A DNA stretch of 64,000 bases from Orbilia blumenaviensis (GCA_036872755.1 JAVHNS010000009.1:1860001-1924000), one strand, 5' to 3'. Positions 36,045-47,966 are shown, numbered from the stretch's first letter. Program-made: numbers and translations. Notes: generated by a model from the letters alone, not told the origin.

Positions 36045-39000
36045 TCAAAGTGTTCTTTTAAAATCTCTAATCTTAGCCTCAGCGTGCAGTAAGTGTTCTT
36101 CAGGCTCCCATGATGCGTCTGCTAGCGACCAACCTTTCCATTTAACCAAATAGTGCTTCGTCTCGGTGCGGCTCCGTGCGCCCTTCTTGAAATTATCCTC
36201 TGCTAATATCTTTTCTATTTCCCATTCTTCCTCTCCCTCTACCTCGACATGCTGCGGCTCGGGGGGTGCTGGGTGGATTTCATTTATGATATATGGCTCT
36301 AGAAGTGACACATGGAAAACATTATGTTGTCTCATCTTCTTAGGTAATGCTAGCTCATAGGCATGCGTCCCAATGCGGGCCGTGATTCTATATGGACCTA
36401 AGAACCTGGCTTCAAGCTTTGCAGAGGGTCGCTTAGTGTCTATATTCTTGCTAGAGAGCATAACCTTTTGCCCGACCTCGTATTCTGGTGTCTCGTCTCG
36501 CCTCGAGTCGCTGTACCTAGCTTGGTCATTTTGAGCCTGTTTCATCTCTAATTTGCAAGCCTGATGTAGCAATTTCAACTCCTCGATGCGTTCCTCTGCG
36601 GCTGGCACCTTATTTCTCACGAGGTGGTTCGCTTCGAACCGTGGGTGGTAACCATGTTTAGCAAAGAATGGGGTCATCTTAATTGTCACTTGATAAGTAT
36701 TATTGTATGCAAACGCTGCGAGCGGAAGCAAGCCGACCCAGTCATTTTGCTTATAATTGCAATAGTTCCTTATCAGTTGTTCCAAGATCTGGTTGACCCT
36801 TTCTGTCTGACCGTCCGTCTCGGGGTGAAACGCGGTGGATTGCTTCCTTGCGATACCTGTCGCCTCGCAGAGACTCGCTATGAACTTAGAGGTGAAAACT
36901 CGTCCTCGATCAGACACAAAGTCGTCTGGAAGACCGTTATGAATTAAGTGTTTCACATAAGCTTGTGCTAGTTCTTCTGCTTGCGGCTCACCGCGAAGCG
37001 GTACAAAGTATGCAAATTTGGTTAACCTGTCTACTACCACCCAAATTGTGTCAAATTCCGGGCTTGCGTCTCCCAGCGTAGGGTCTCGCGACGGAGGTAA
37101 TTTGACAATAAAATCCATGGAAATACTGCGCCACGGTGCGTCTGGCACCGGGAGTGGTAGCAGTTTTCCTTTCTTCAGCCTTCTAATTGTCTTGTTTCGC
37201 TGGCAGACGTCGCATCCCGCAATGTATTTGTAAATAAATCCGGTGTATCCTGGGAAGTAATAATTCCTAGAGAACAATTCTTGTGTTTTACGATAACCGA
37301 AATGGCCTGCTAGAGGAGCGTCGTGTACGCGGTGTACCGCATCCTTACGCAGTTTCAAAACATTGGGTATGTATAATCTGCCTTCGAACCGCAGCGTGCC
37401 GTCTTCTTCTAATGTATAGCCTGTCGTGTATGCCGTGTCGTCTCGCTGTATGGCGCTGATAATGCGTTTTACTTTCTCATCTTTGAGATACGCTTTCTTG
37501 ATATTATTGATGTCTTGTGAAAATCCAGCGGATATCAGTGCCAGGGTACCAAGTGGCCTGCTGCGTATCGCTGCGATCAGCTGCCCTGCCTTCAGCAATG
37601 GAGGTGGCAGTGATCTATCATGTCCTTCTGTGTATTCTATCTGGCGAGACAATGCGTCTGCCGCCGCGTTATCCTTTCCTGGACGATATTGAATGGTGAA
37701 GTCATAGTCTGCTAGTTCCTCAGACCATCTGACTTGTCTCGCATTGAGTCGCTTTGAGGTTGTGAAATAAGTTAAGCTTCGGTGATCACTGTAAATAATG
37801 ATTTGAAACTGGGCTCCCTTCAGGTATGCCGCCCAGTGTCGCAGTGCCTCGACCACCGCTAGCATTTCTTGATCAAATACCTCGTAGTTCCTCTCTGCTC
37901 CTGACATTTTTCTGCTCCAAAAACAGACAGGGTGCCAGCGACCCTCTTCGTCCTGCTGCGAGAGGCAGGCTCCAATTCCGAATCCAGAGGCATCGGTTTC
38001 GACCGCAGTGCGTCGCTTCCAGTCGTAGTATGGTAGTACTATTTCAGTTGTAAATTTTCTTTTGATGCGTTCGAATGCGGCTTGCTGCTCCTCGCCCCAT
38101 TCCCATGTCTTCTCTTTTGATAAAAGTCTTGTAATTGGTTCTGCTATGGCGCTGTGCCTCGCAAGGAACCGGTGATAGAAGTTTACAAAACCTAGGAAGG
38201 ATTGTAGCTGTTTTATATTCTGAGGAGCTTTCCATTGGTGTACAGCTTCTACCTTGCTCTCGTCCATCGAGATGCCGCGAGTCGACACGGTGAAGCCTAG
38301 GAAGTCCACTTTTTCTTTATGGAACTCGCACTTTTCTGCTTTGACATATAATGATGCCGCTTTGAGTCGCTGCAGCACGGTGCGTACGTGTTCCACATGA
38401 GATTTGTAATCCTTAGAGAAGATTAGGATGTCGTCTAAATAAATAATAACGAAGGTATCTAGCAAGTCGCGGAACAACGCGTTCAGCAGCGACTGGAAGG
38501 TCGCTGGTGCATTCGTTAATCCAAACGGCATTACTAAATATTCGTAGAGGCCATATCTTGTTCTAAACGCTGTTTTCCACTCCTCCCCCGCTGCGATACG
38601 CACCAAGTTATAAGCCCCTCTCAGGTCTAATTTAGTGAATATTTTGGCGCCCCGCAGCTGGTCGAGGAGTCCGTCTATTAAAGGTAGTGGGTACCGGTTT
38701 TTTATCGTTATATTATTAAGTGCCCGGTAGTCCACACAGAGCCGCAGTGAGCCGTCCTTCTTTTTTACGAAAAGAATAGGTGCCCCTGCTGGTGAAGAGG
38801 ATTCGCGGATGAAGCCTTTCGACTCCATTTCCTCTATATATAATTTTAGTGCCTCATCTTCGGTTGGAGAAAGCTTATAAATTGGCCCGAAGGGAGGCGC
38901 GGTGTCTCGCACCAGTGGGATCTTATGGTCCCAGGGCTGGTGTTCCGGTAGCTTATCTGCTGCTTCTTTTTCTCCTAGATCTGCGAAATCGGCGTATTCT

Positions 39001-39680
39001 TTTGGCATGTGCCGCATCGACTCGCTTTGAGAAGCAGCTTCTTTCAGGACCGTTGCTCCCACTAGTACGGAGTCTTCTAGTAGGGAGTCGAATTGTTCCG
39101 CTTCAACTAGTCCTATGGTGATAACGCGAGGCCCTGCGGCTCGTCGCATTAGAAGATGGCCCGTATTCCAATTAATGTCTGGGTTATTTTTGCGTAACCA
39201 CGCGAGTCCCAGTATGAGATCGAATGATCTGATTTCCATGACATCAAAAGAAATAGATTCTTCAAAATTGTCTATTTTCATCCCCAAGTCTTCTGTTTTA
39301 TGCGTGACGCTGCGGCCCAGTGAGGCGCCATTCACTCCTTCGAGTGGGATGACTTCATTCCTTCTCACTAGAGGTATGCCGTGCCTCGCCGCGAACCGCG
39401 TCGCTATGAAGTTGCTAGGTGCACCGCAGTCTATTAATGCTCTGGCTCGCACCGTCTCGCCGTTCCATGATAGTGTTACTTCTACTACCAAATGGTTGAA
39501 ATATCCTTCCGGTAGTTTTGTTCCACATATCGCAGCCAGCGTGACGCTGCGTATGACATAGGTACCCTTTTCTCCAGGCGACGGGAGTTCTGTCGCCTCC
39601 ATTATTTTTTTGATCCCTTGTGCTGCGTGCCGCTGCGGCACTGCCTTGCCATGTGGCCAGATTTTCCACATTTGAAGCAA
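36045..39680 (-). CDS. pol: Chromovirus Pol (protease, RT, RNase H, integrase, chromodomain)
   Basis: The frame is open from 39680; translation by slippage or by the ATG at 39602 gives about 1,185 residues. Numbering from the frame start, domains are: aspartic protease with Asp84 in LIDCGAPS (Cys where most have Ser or Thr); reverse transcriptase with YLDD near 413; RNase H beginning ETDASGFGIGA near 540; integrase HHCC finger (HVxxH-like HRVHD...CDVCQ) near 790-830; the catalytic core with DFIVKLP, VSDRG and the Glu in QTERVNQ; a GPY/F-type module (FLGPYRI); and a C-terminal chromodomain (about 1150-1205, HYLVKWKGW and SWEPEEHLL). All key residues seen are intact, so the element may be active. 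It overlaps gag by 79 nt in the -1 frame and converges on the antisense gene, with 181 bp between them. Confidence 0.95.
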   Translation of the reverse strand: MLQMWKIWPHGKAVPQRHAAQGIKKIMEATELPSPGEKGTYVIRSVTLAAICGTKLPEGYFNHLVVEVTLSWNGETVRARALIDCGAPSNFIATRFAARHGIPLVRRNEVIPLEGVNGASLGRSVTHKTEDLGMKIDNFEESISFDVMEIRSFDLILGLAWLRKNNPDINWNTGHLLMRRAAGPRVITIGLVEAEQFDSLLEDSVLVGATVLKEAASQSESMRHMPKEYADFADLGEKEAADKLPEHQPWDHKIPLVRDTAPPFGPIYKLSPTEDEALKLYIEEMESKGFIRESSSPAGAPILFVKKKDGSLRLCVDYRALNNITIKNRYPLPLIDGLLDQLRGAKIFTKLDLRGAYNLVRIAAGEEWKTAFRTRYGLYEYLVMPFGLTNAPATFQSLLNALFRDLLDTFVIIYLDDILIFSKDYKSHVEHVRTVLQRLKAASLYVKAEKCEFHKEKVDFLGFTVSTRGISMDESKVEAVHQWKAPQNIKQLQSFLGFVNFYHRFLARHSAIAEPITRLLSKEKTWEWGEEQQAAFERIKRKFTTEIVLPYYDWKRRTAVETDASGFGIGACLSQQDEEGRWHPVCFWSRKMSGAERNYEVFDQEMLAVVEALRHWAAYLKGAQFQIIIYSDHRSLTYFTTSKRLNARQVRWSEELADYDFTIQYRPGKDNAAADALSRQIEYTEGHDRSLPPPLLKAGQLIAAIRSRPLGTLALISAGFSQDINNIKKAYLKDEKVKRIISAIQRDDTAYTTGYTLEEDGTLRFEGRLYIPNVLKLRKDAVHRVHDAPLAGHFGYRKTQELFSRNYYFPGYTGFIYKYIAGCDVCQRNKTIRRLKKGKLLPLPVPDAPWRSISMDFIVKLPPSRDPTLGDASPEFDTIWVVVDRLTKFAYFVPLRGEPQAEELAQAYVKHLIHNGLPDDFVSDRGRVFTSKFIASLCEATGIARKQSTAFHPETDGQTERVNQILEQLIRNYCNYKQNDWVGLLPLAAFAYNNTYQVTIKMTPFFAKHGYHPRFEANHLVRNKVPAAEERIEELKLLHQACKLEMKQAQNDQARYSDSRRDETPEYEVGQKVMLSSKNIDTKRPSAKLEARFLGPYRITARIGTHAYELALPKKMRQHNVFHVSLLEPYIINEIHPAPPEPQHVEVEGEEEWEIEKILAEDNFKKGARSRTETKHYLVKWKGWSLADASWEPEEHLLHAEAKIRDFKRTL
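39600..39611 (-). promoter_or_regulatory. Gag-pol junction: A7 slippery run with TAATG stop/start
   Basis: In the gag frame the sequence reads TCA AAA AAA TAA TGG. The heptamer A AAA AAA is a canonical -1 slippery site, and pol is in the -1 frame. The gag stop also overlaps an in-frame pol ATG (TAATG), the configuration used for coupled termination-reinitiation in some fungal viruses. Either could produce Pol; sequence alone does not decide. Confidence 0.6.
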
Positions 39681-40573
39681 AGGTTGCTCGCTCTGTAACG
39701 CTTATACTCGCTGGGGGATAATCTTCTTTGCTGGAAGGCGTCTATTTCCATAGGATCTGGTTGATCTAATACCGGTGCGGCTTGCTGCGGTACGACTTGG
39801 GCTTGTGGGTTATGAGGTAAACTATTTCGGGTTTGATGATTCTTGATATGTAGGTCTTGCAGTCCCTCGACGCGAACCGCTAACTGTATGAGCTCCTGTA
39901 GATCTTTGGGTCCCCCCGACATGCTGCCAGTCGCAGCGAGGATAGCCTTCTGAATTTTCTCTTTAAGGCCTTTGTGGTAAAGGGTACGTAGGGTGTCCTC
40001 ATGCCATAGGGGTAGTTTGGCTCGTAGCGTGTTGAAGCGGGTCGTGTAGTCGGTAACTTTGCCTTCTTGTCGTATCTTCAGGATAGCAAGTCTGGCTACT
40101 TCTTCTTCGTTCAAGTCCCCGAAGTGAGTCGTGACGGCTCGCTCGAACGCCTCCCATGTTGCTAGCTCTGGGGGGGTTTTGCCTGTGTTCATCAGAGCCA
40201 CTAGAGGTTCGGACCACTCAGCCGCAGTGCCTCGCAGCTGGTTGAGGGCGAAATTAATTTTGCGTTCCTCGTTATTTTCGAACATCCAGCGGTTGGAGTT
40301 AAAGAACAATCTCATCTGATGAATGAAGGCTCGCGTCTTGCCGCGGTCACCCGTAAATTCGTCTGGCCTATTAACCAGCTTTGCGAATTGGGTAGCTATA
40401 GCTAGACTGTCGTCTCTGGGTCGTGGGGCGAGCTGCTGCGTTCCACTGCTTCCCGAAGGTCCAGGACCCGAAGGTCCAGGACCCGAAGGTCCAGGACCCG
40501 TTGGGCTCTGTGGAGCGCTTTGCATTAACTCGTCCTCTCCGGTGGACGCTGCGGGTACTTGCGAGGCGCTCAT
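39602..40573 (-). CDS. gag: Chromovirus Gag
   Basis: 323-residue capsid/nucleocapsid polyprotein that packages element RNA in cytoplasmic particles. The N-terminus is Pro/Gly/Ser-rich with a tandem GPGPS repeat encoded by three 15 bp DNA units (about 40457-40502). Next comes a retrotransposon Gag capsid domain (about residues 60-240, with FNTLRAKLPLWHEDTL and YHKGLKEKIQKAI). Near the C-terminus is one CCHC zinc knuckle (CFKCGKSGHMARQC). The ATG at 40573 lies 30 bp inside the LTR. The stop TAA follows directly on a run of seven A residues and overlaps an ATG in the pol frame. Confidence 0.95.
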   Translation of the reverse strand: MSASQVPAASTGEDELMQSAPQSPTGPGPSGPGPSGPGPSGSSGTQQLAPRPRDDSLAIATQFAKLVNRPDEFTGDRGKTRAFIHQMRLFFNSNRWMFENNEERKINFALNQLRGTAAEWSEPLVALMNTGKTPPELATWEAFERAVTTHFGDLNEEEVARLAILKIRQEGKVTDYTTRFNTLRAKLPLWHEDTLRTLYHKGLKEKIQKAILAATGSMSGGPKDLQELIQLAVRVEGLQDLHIKNHQTRNSLPHNPQAQVVPQQAAPVLDQPDPMEIDAFQQRRLSPSEYKRYRASNLCFKCGKSGHMARQCRSGTQHKGSKK

Positions 40574-40592
40574 GGTAGTAGGTTGAAAGATG

Positions 40593-40602
40593 GTCTTTTA
40601 AT
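40593..40602 (-). other. Primer binding site, probably self-priming
   Basis: One base inside the 5' LTR, the sense strand reads ATTAAAAGAC. This is perfectly complementary over 10 nt to GTCTTTTAAT inside the same LTR (40682-40673), just downstream of the TATA box where the transcript should begin. I see no match of tRNA type (no TGG start). This is the arrangement of Tf1/sushi-group elements, in which the folded 5' end of the mRNA primes reverse transcription. Confidence 0.6.
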
Positions 40603-40603
40603 A

Positions 40604-40933
40604 TGTAAGGTTATATGTGCGAGAGTGTGCGTGTCACGACGGTTGAGAATATGACCTTAGTTATGGTTATAGATTAAAAGACAAGGAGCTATATACATGA
40701 CTGCTATCTATGCTTTATATACTGAAGGATATGCGTATCACAGCGTCAGGCCGCGGCTCTCTATTGCTTCCGGATCAAGGGAACTGAACTGACGTTGGCC
40801 CGAGGACCGAAGTTGCCCGGGTGGGTCTCCGGGTGGGTCGCCGCGTGTTCGTGTTGCCCGGACCGGGTAGCTCTAGCCGTTGTGTTGACCTTGTTGTATT
40901 TTGCGCACCACCGCGTGGGTGCGCGGCCTGACA
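40604..40933 (-). repeat. 5' LTR of the chromovirus
   Basis: 330 bp. In sense orientation it runs TGTCAGGCC...CCTTACA. It contains the promoter (TATATAAA at 40721-40714). It matches the other LTR over its whole length. Confidence 0.95.
40714..40721 (-). promoter_or_regulatory. LTR TATA box
   Basis: TATATAAA on the minus strand. The start of the predicted self-priming sequence (40682) lies 39 nt downstream, a reasonable distance for fungal transcription initiation. A weaker TATATAG lies nearer, at about 40690-40696. Confidence 0.5.
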
Positions 40934-43900
40934 ATTATATATTTATAATTTTTTATTTTTAAATTAAATTATATTTTATTATTTTATTATAATTTATATT
41001 AAATTATTAATTTTAATAATTTATAATATTATTTTATTAATACAATTTTTATATAATTATTTATTAATATTACTAAAATATAAAATTTTATTAATTAAGA
41101 AAATAAAATATTTAAAAAAAATTAAAAAATAATTAAATAAATAATATTATAAATATCTATTTAAATTATATGTTTATAAAAATAAATATTTATAAAGAAA
41201 ATTTATAAATATAAAAACTAATTAAATAAAAAAATTATATTTTTATAAATTAAAAATTTATAAAATATATTAATTTTTATTTTTTTTAAATTTTCTTTAT
41301 TTTTATTTAAATATAAGAATATTAAATTAATAGAGTGGGTTTTTATTTTTAAAGTAATTTTATATAGTTTATAATAAAATATTTTTTTTTGGTTGTTAAG
41401 AATTATTTTTTAATTTATAAAAAATAATTTAATAAATAAAATATTTATTATTATTATTAAATTTATTAAAAATTTTTTTAATTTTATATTTTATATAATT
41501 ATTATATTTAATTTTAATTTTATTTAAATTTTTTTTAAGTTTTAAAAAAGTTTTTTTTAAGATTGAGATATGAAATGTTTTATATATTTATATTAATCTA
41601 AATATATTAAATTTAAAATAATATTTTTTAAATTTTTTTTTAATTATATATAAATTAAATTTCTAAAAATTAAATTTTTTATTAAATTATTTAATTTTTA
41701 AATTTTATATAAATAAATATATTTTATTTTTTTTTTTAAAATTTAGAGCTTTTTTTTATTATTTATTATAATAATAATTTATTTTTTTTTATAAAAATTA
41801 AAAATTTTTTATAAAAATATTATAAATATTTTTCATTAATTTTATATATTTTTCAGTTTTAGAAATAATTTTTTTTAATATAAAAAAAAAAAAAATAATT
41901 TTAAATATTTATTTTTTCAATATTTTATATAAAATATATTTAATAATTAAATGTTAAAAAATATTATAAGTAAATTTTGTTATAAATAAAAAAAATATTT
42001 AATTATTTTAAATATAATTAAAAAAATTTTAAAAATAAATTTTAAAAGTTTAGATAAATTTTTTAAAAGTTTTATTTATTTAAATATAATTTTTAATTAT
42101 AATATTTAATTTAATATTAATTTAATTTATAATTAATTATTAATATTTATTTATAAAAAAAAAATTATAATTAAAAATATATTTTTATTAAATTTTATAT
42201 TTAAAGAAAATATAATTATAATAAATTTATTATAATTTTTTAATTTTTTATTAATTATCTTATAAAATAAAAATAATAATTTTTATTAATTTATTTATAA
42301 TAATTAATATTTTATTATATAATTTATTAATAAGGAAATTTCATATTAAAAATATTTTTTATATAAAATTATAAATAATAATTTTAAAAAATATATTTAG
42401 TACATTATATAGTTAAAAAATTCCATAAAATTTATATTAATTAAATTTATTTTTATAACAAAAATTACAAATTTTAATATATTTTTTAATTTACTTTTTC
42501 ATCTAAAACCAAAAATAAATTTTTATAATAAGTTTTTAAATATGATTAATTTTAAAATAATTATAAATTAAGTAATTATAATATAAAAAAATAATTTTTT
42601 TTTAAAATTTTTTAATTAAAATATAAAATAAATTTTAAAATATAATAATTTTATTAATTAATTCAAAATAAAAAAATATATTTTTTTTTTTTAAAATTCA
42701 TTATACAACAGGATTTTATTTATAAATCTTAAGAACTTCTTATTAAAAATCATCTTCAATATTATATTCTATCAAATTCAAAAATTTATTTATAAAAATC
42801 TAATCCTTAGTATTATCATATTTAAAAATTATTTTTTTATCAAATTTAATATTTTTAATAAAATTTAATTTTTTATTTATTATATTTATAAAAATATTCT
42901 CTTTTTTTTTAAAATATATTATCTTTATATTATATTTATTAAAAAATTCCCACCATTAAATTTATCATTTATTAAATTCTTTTATAATTAAAAAATAAAT
43001 AAAATTTTTATAATCAAATAAAATTATAAAAAATTTTTTACTTTAAAAATAAACACACTATTTTCAACATATTTTTATAATAATTATTAATTTTTTATCA
43101 TAAATAACATATCACAATTATATAATATCAAATTTATAAAAAATATAAACAATAAAATATTATTATTTATCTTTATAAAATTAAAATAAATAAATTTTTA
43201 ACATTATTATAAAAACATTAATTTCAATCTTAATAAATAATTTTGGATTATAAAATTTAAAAATAAAAATAAAAATAAAAAATTTTTTAAAAATTTCAAA
43301 AACTTAAATTTTTTTAAATATCATTTTAAATTTTAATTATTTTTTAATAAATTTAAAAAATATTATTAACATAAAATTATATTTTTAAATAAATTATTAA
43401 TAATAATTACAAAATTTAAAAAATAATTATACTTTTTTAATATTTTTAAAAAAAAACTAATTTTAAATAACTTAAATTTTTTTTAAATTTATTTTAATTC
43501 TATTTAAAATAATTATAATTTTTAAAAATTCACATTTAATAACAACAAATTTTAATTTATTTAATATTATATATAAATTATAATCTTAAAAAAATTTTAA
43601 TATTATATTAACATTTTCCTTATATTTTTTTAATATTTTATTAAAAATTAAAATATTATTTAAATAAATAATATAAATAATATTTATATATTTTTAAAAT
43701 ATATAATTTATAAAAATTTAAAAAAAAATTAATATATTAATTAATTTAAATAATATAATTAAATATTTAAATAAACCATAACAATATTAAAAAACTATTT
43801 TTCATTTTTTTTTTAAATTTATCCTAATATTATAATAAACATTAATAATATTTAACTTAATAAAATAATTTATATTTATTAAATAATCAAAAAACTCACT

Positions 43901-46900
43901 TATCAATAATAAAAGTTTAATATTTTTAATCATAATATTATTCAAATTTTTATAATCAATACATATTTATAATTTTCTATTAAATTTTAATATAAATAAT
44001 ATAAAATATCCTATAAATAAATTAAAAAGTTAAATAAATCTATTATAAAAATTTTCATTAATATATTCTTATAAAATCATAATTTTTTTTTTTATACATA
44101 TATATATAAATAAAAATTTCAATTAAATTCCTTCTTTTAAAAAAATATAATATATAAATTAATTAATTTTCAGTAAAAAATCCCATTCATCTAAAAACTA
44201 AAAAACTAATTTATTATCTTCAAAAATTTAATCTAAAATTTTTTTTTTTTTTTTATTAATTTCTTATATTTTAAAAAAAAACATATCTTATAAAATAAAA
44301 TTTATTTCAAAAATAATTATTAACTTTTTTTTATAATATATATTAAATAAGTTAATAATAAATTTTTTTTAAAAATCAATTATTTAATTAAATTTTAAAA
44401 TAAATTTTTCTATAATTATATTTTAAAAATTTAAAATATCAAATTTTTTAATTAATATTTAAATTATATTTTTTTAATTAAGAAAATTTAAAAACCAATT
44501 TGTAAAAAATTTTTAAAATATTTATTATAATTATTTTTAAATATTTATTTATAAAAAATATAAAAATAATTTTATAAATAATTATTTTAAGAAAATTATT
44601 ATTAAAAATAATAATATATATTTTTTAAAATTTTTGAATATAAAATAATTTAAATTATTTAATAATTTTAAAATAAATAAATAAATTTTCTACTTTATAA
44701 TTTAATAAAAATATATTAAAATTTTTATTAATATTAACTAATAAAAAAAAATAATTTTTAGTTAATTATAAAAAAAATTATTTAAATAATCTATTTTTAA
44801 TAATGTGTAATTTAGATTTTTTAGATAATATTAAGTTTTAAAATTTTCTTAATTTTTTTTTTCTATATTTATTTTTTTATAAACATTAATAAATTTAATT
44901 TTATTAATATAAAAAAATTTATTAAATCTTAATTTAAAATAATTTTATTTAAAATCAATAATTTTAAATTAATAATAGAATAAAATAAAATTATCTTATT
45001 TATAATTAAAATAATTTTTTTAAAAATAATATCTAAAATTAAATTAAATGTTAAAGATAAGGTTTTAATAATATATATATTATTATTCTATATTTTAAAT
45101 ATTTAATTTAATTTTTAAAATATAAAAATTTTTAATAAAAATAACATATTTTTAAATATAATTAATACAAAAATTATATTTTTTATAAAATAAGTAAATA
45201 ATTAGTTTTTTATAAAATTAATATTAACAATTTTTTTTTTTGATTAAATTATATTTAGTAATATGTTTAATATTAATTATATAATAGTATTTATTTTTTT
45301 TATAGTATTTTATAATTTCTTTTTTATAATTAATATTAAATTAAATAATATAAATATTTTAATAAATTAAAAATTAAATAATAATTTAAAAAAAATATTG
45401 ATAAAAATATTTTTTATAATTAAAAAAAGTATTAGAATTATAAAAAATAAATTAAATAAAATTAAAATATTTAATATATAAATTTTATTTATTATAGTAA
45501 AAATTGTAAAAATAGAAAATATGATTATAAAATTTTATATTTAAAAATTGGTTTTTGTATAAATAGTAATTGGGAGTAATTTTTTAATATTTTGAAGTAA
45601 TATATCTAATTTTATTAGTTTATTTATAAGTAAGAAGGGAATTGATGTTTTTGATTTTTTTATGATAGGTTTTTTAATTTTTTATAAAGTTGATTTTATA
45701 AAAATTATTATTAATATAAAAAAAAACATTTTAATATTTCTTAAAAAAAAATTATTTTTAATTTTTAGTATATTTGTATTTAATATATTTAATAATAAAA
45801 ATAGTGTAGTAATTTAGATATTTGTAATCCAATTAATTTTAAATTATATAATTATAATTTTTATATTAGTTATAAATTTTTTATTAATAATTTATATATT
45901 AGATTTGTTTTTTTTTGAGTTTTATAAAAATTATATTGTTAATATAGGTTTTAGGGGTAAAAGTTTTGTTGTTATTTTAGCTCTTGTAAAATATAGTTGA
46001 AAAATTAGAAAAAATTTTTTTATAAATTTTTTTTTTATTATTTGAGTGTTTTATAAGAAGATTTTTTTATTTATAAAAAATTTAATTATAAGTAAATAAT
46101 AAATTTATTTTGGTGAAAAAGTTTTTTACTATATTAATAAATCATAAATAAATTTTAAAATTTTATAATATAAAATTAATATGAATTAGGTAAGTATAAT
46201 AAATTTTTTTAAATATATATTTTTAAAAAAATTTTTTGTTAAAATATTTTTTGTAATTTAAATAAATTTTAAATATTAAATTATTCTAAAATTAATAATA
46301 TTTTTAAAAAGTTGGATTATGGGTAATTAAAGTAATTTTAAATTTAATTTCTTCTTTTTAAATAATAAATTCAAAAATATTTATAAATTGATTGAAAATA
46401 GTTAAGTAGTTAAAAGCTTATTTAAAAATTTATTGTTAAAGTTGTTCAATCTTCTAAAAAGTAAATTAATATGTTATTTAAATTTTTTTTATAATAGATA
46501 ATAATAAAAAATTAATATTTATAAATTTAATATTTTTACATTATTAAAATATATTATTTTATTATAATTTTTTGTAATTTTTAATAATATATCTTAATTT
46601 GTTGTAATTATAATAAATAAAATTATTAAATTTTAATTTTTTAAATTTCTTATTATACAAATAATTATGTTAAATTATGTTAAAATCCATGGGGACTAAT
46701 TCAAAAATTTTATTTAAAATAAAACTTCCATTTTTATTCTTACACCAATTCCCGTTTCCTTTATTATTCTGGTTTTAAAATACCTTTCCCTTATTTTTAT
46801 TTTTTTTAAGATTATAATTATAGAAGCTTTTTTTTTTCTAATTATATTTATTATATTAATAAATATTATCAATTTTAATAATCATTTTCTGTATTTTTAT

Positions 46901-47966
46901 TTATTTTAAAAATTTTTTAAATTATTATTTTTTAAAAAAAACTTAAATTTTTAATTTTGGTTTTAATTTTTTTTGGACTTAATAAATAATATTGGATTTA
47001 TTTTATTCAATAAAAAGAATAATTTGGTTAAACTTATGAAAATATTTATGAACTAAATTAATCTATTTAAATCCTTCAAAATCTCTACAAACCTTATTAA
47101 CCTTATTATCTTTTCTACATTATTATTTAAAAAATATAACAAATTCCTCAAAATTTATCATAATCTTAAAAATATAAACATCAAAAGCAATTCCATTCTT
47201 AACATAATAATTATTATAATTAATAAATATTTAAAAAATCAAATTTTCCAAATACATTCCTATAAAAATAATCTTAAATCTATTATTTAAAAATCTATTA
47301 TTTTATATTTTAAAATAAATTAAAAATTAATAAAAAAAATAATTAATTTTTTTGAATTTATTAAAATATTTTATTAAATCTTCAATTTTAAATATTTTAT
47401 TAATATCAATTCTAACTTTTTCCTTATCATAATCCATTTTAAAAATTTCATATTCCAATTATTTCTATAAAAATATTTTTTCCTTATTTATAACAATTTA
47501 CTTATATTCTATTTTTAAAATAATTATTCTTATCATAAAATCTTTTATAATTAGTAAAATCTATTTATTTAAAAATCCTTTTACACTAATCATTATATTA
47601 AATAAATCTAATACTATATTAAATAATCATTTATATTTTTAAAAATAATCTAATGTTAACTATATCCTAATTATAATACTAATATATTCAATATCTTTAT
47701 ATTATTCAAATAAAATACTAATTCATACTAATTCTAAATTTTCACTATCAATAATTAACTTTAAAAAAAATAATTCAATCTATTCTACAAATAATTTTTC
47801 TATCTACATCTATTAATCTTAAATTACAACTAATAAACATATTACTCTATCAAAAAAATTATTTCCTATTCCGTAAATAATATTGTAAAAATTATAATAT
47901 TCAATATTATTGTTATTGCTTAATATACAATTCTCGCCTTATTATTAAAAATCAAATTAATCAAAA

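Larger units (their letters stand above)
33826..40933 (-). mobile_element. Intact Ty3-type chromovirus (chromodomain LTR retrotransposon)
   Basis: A 7,108 bp element with 330 bp LTRs that I read as identical, beginning TG and ending CA, flanked by the target duplication ATTAT (33821-33825 and 40934-40938). Gag and pol are intact on the minus strand; pol order is protease, reverse transcriptase, RNase H, integrase, chromodomain. A further gene lies antisense between the end of pol and the 3' LTR. Base composition is normal, in sharp contrast to the surrounding A/T sequence, so it inserted after the host repeat was degraded and has not been mutated itself. Chromodomain integrases are known to favour H3K9-methylated chromatin, which fits this site. 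Confidence 0.97.
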
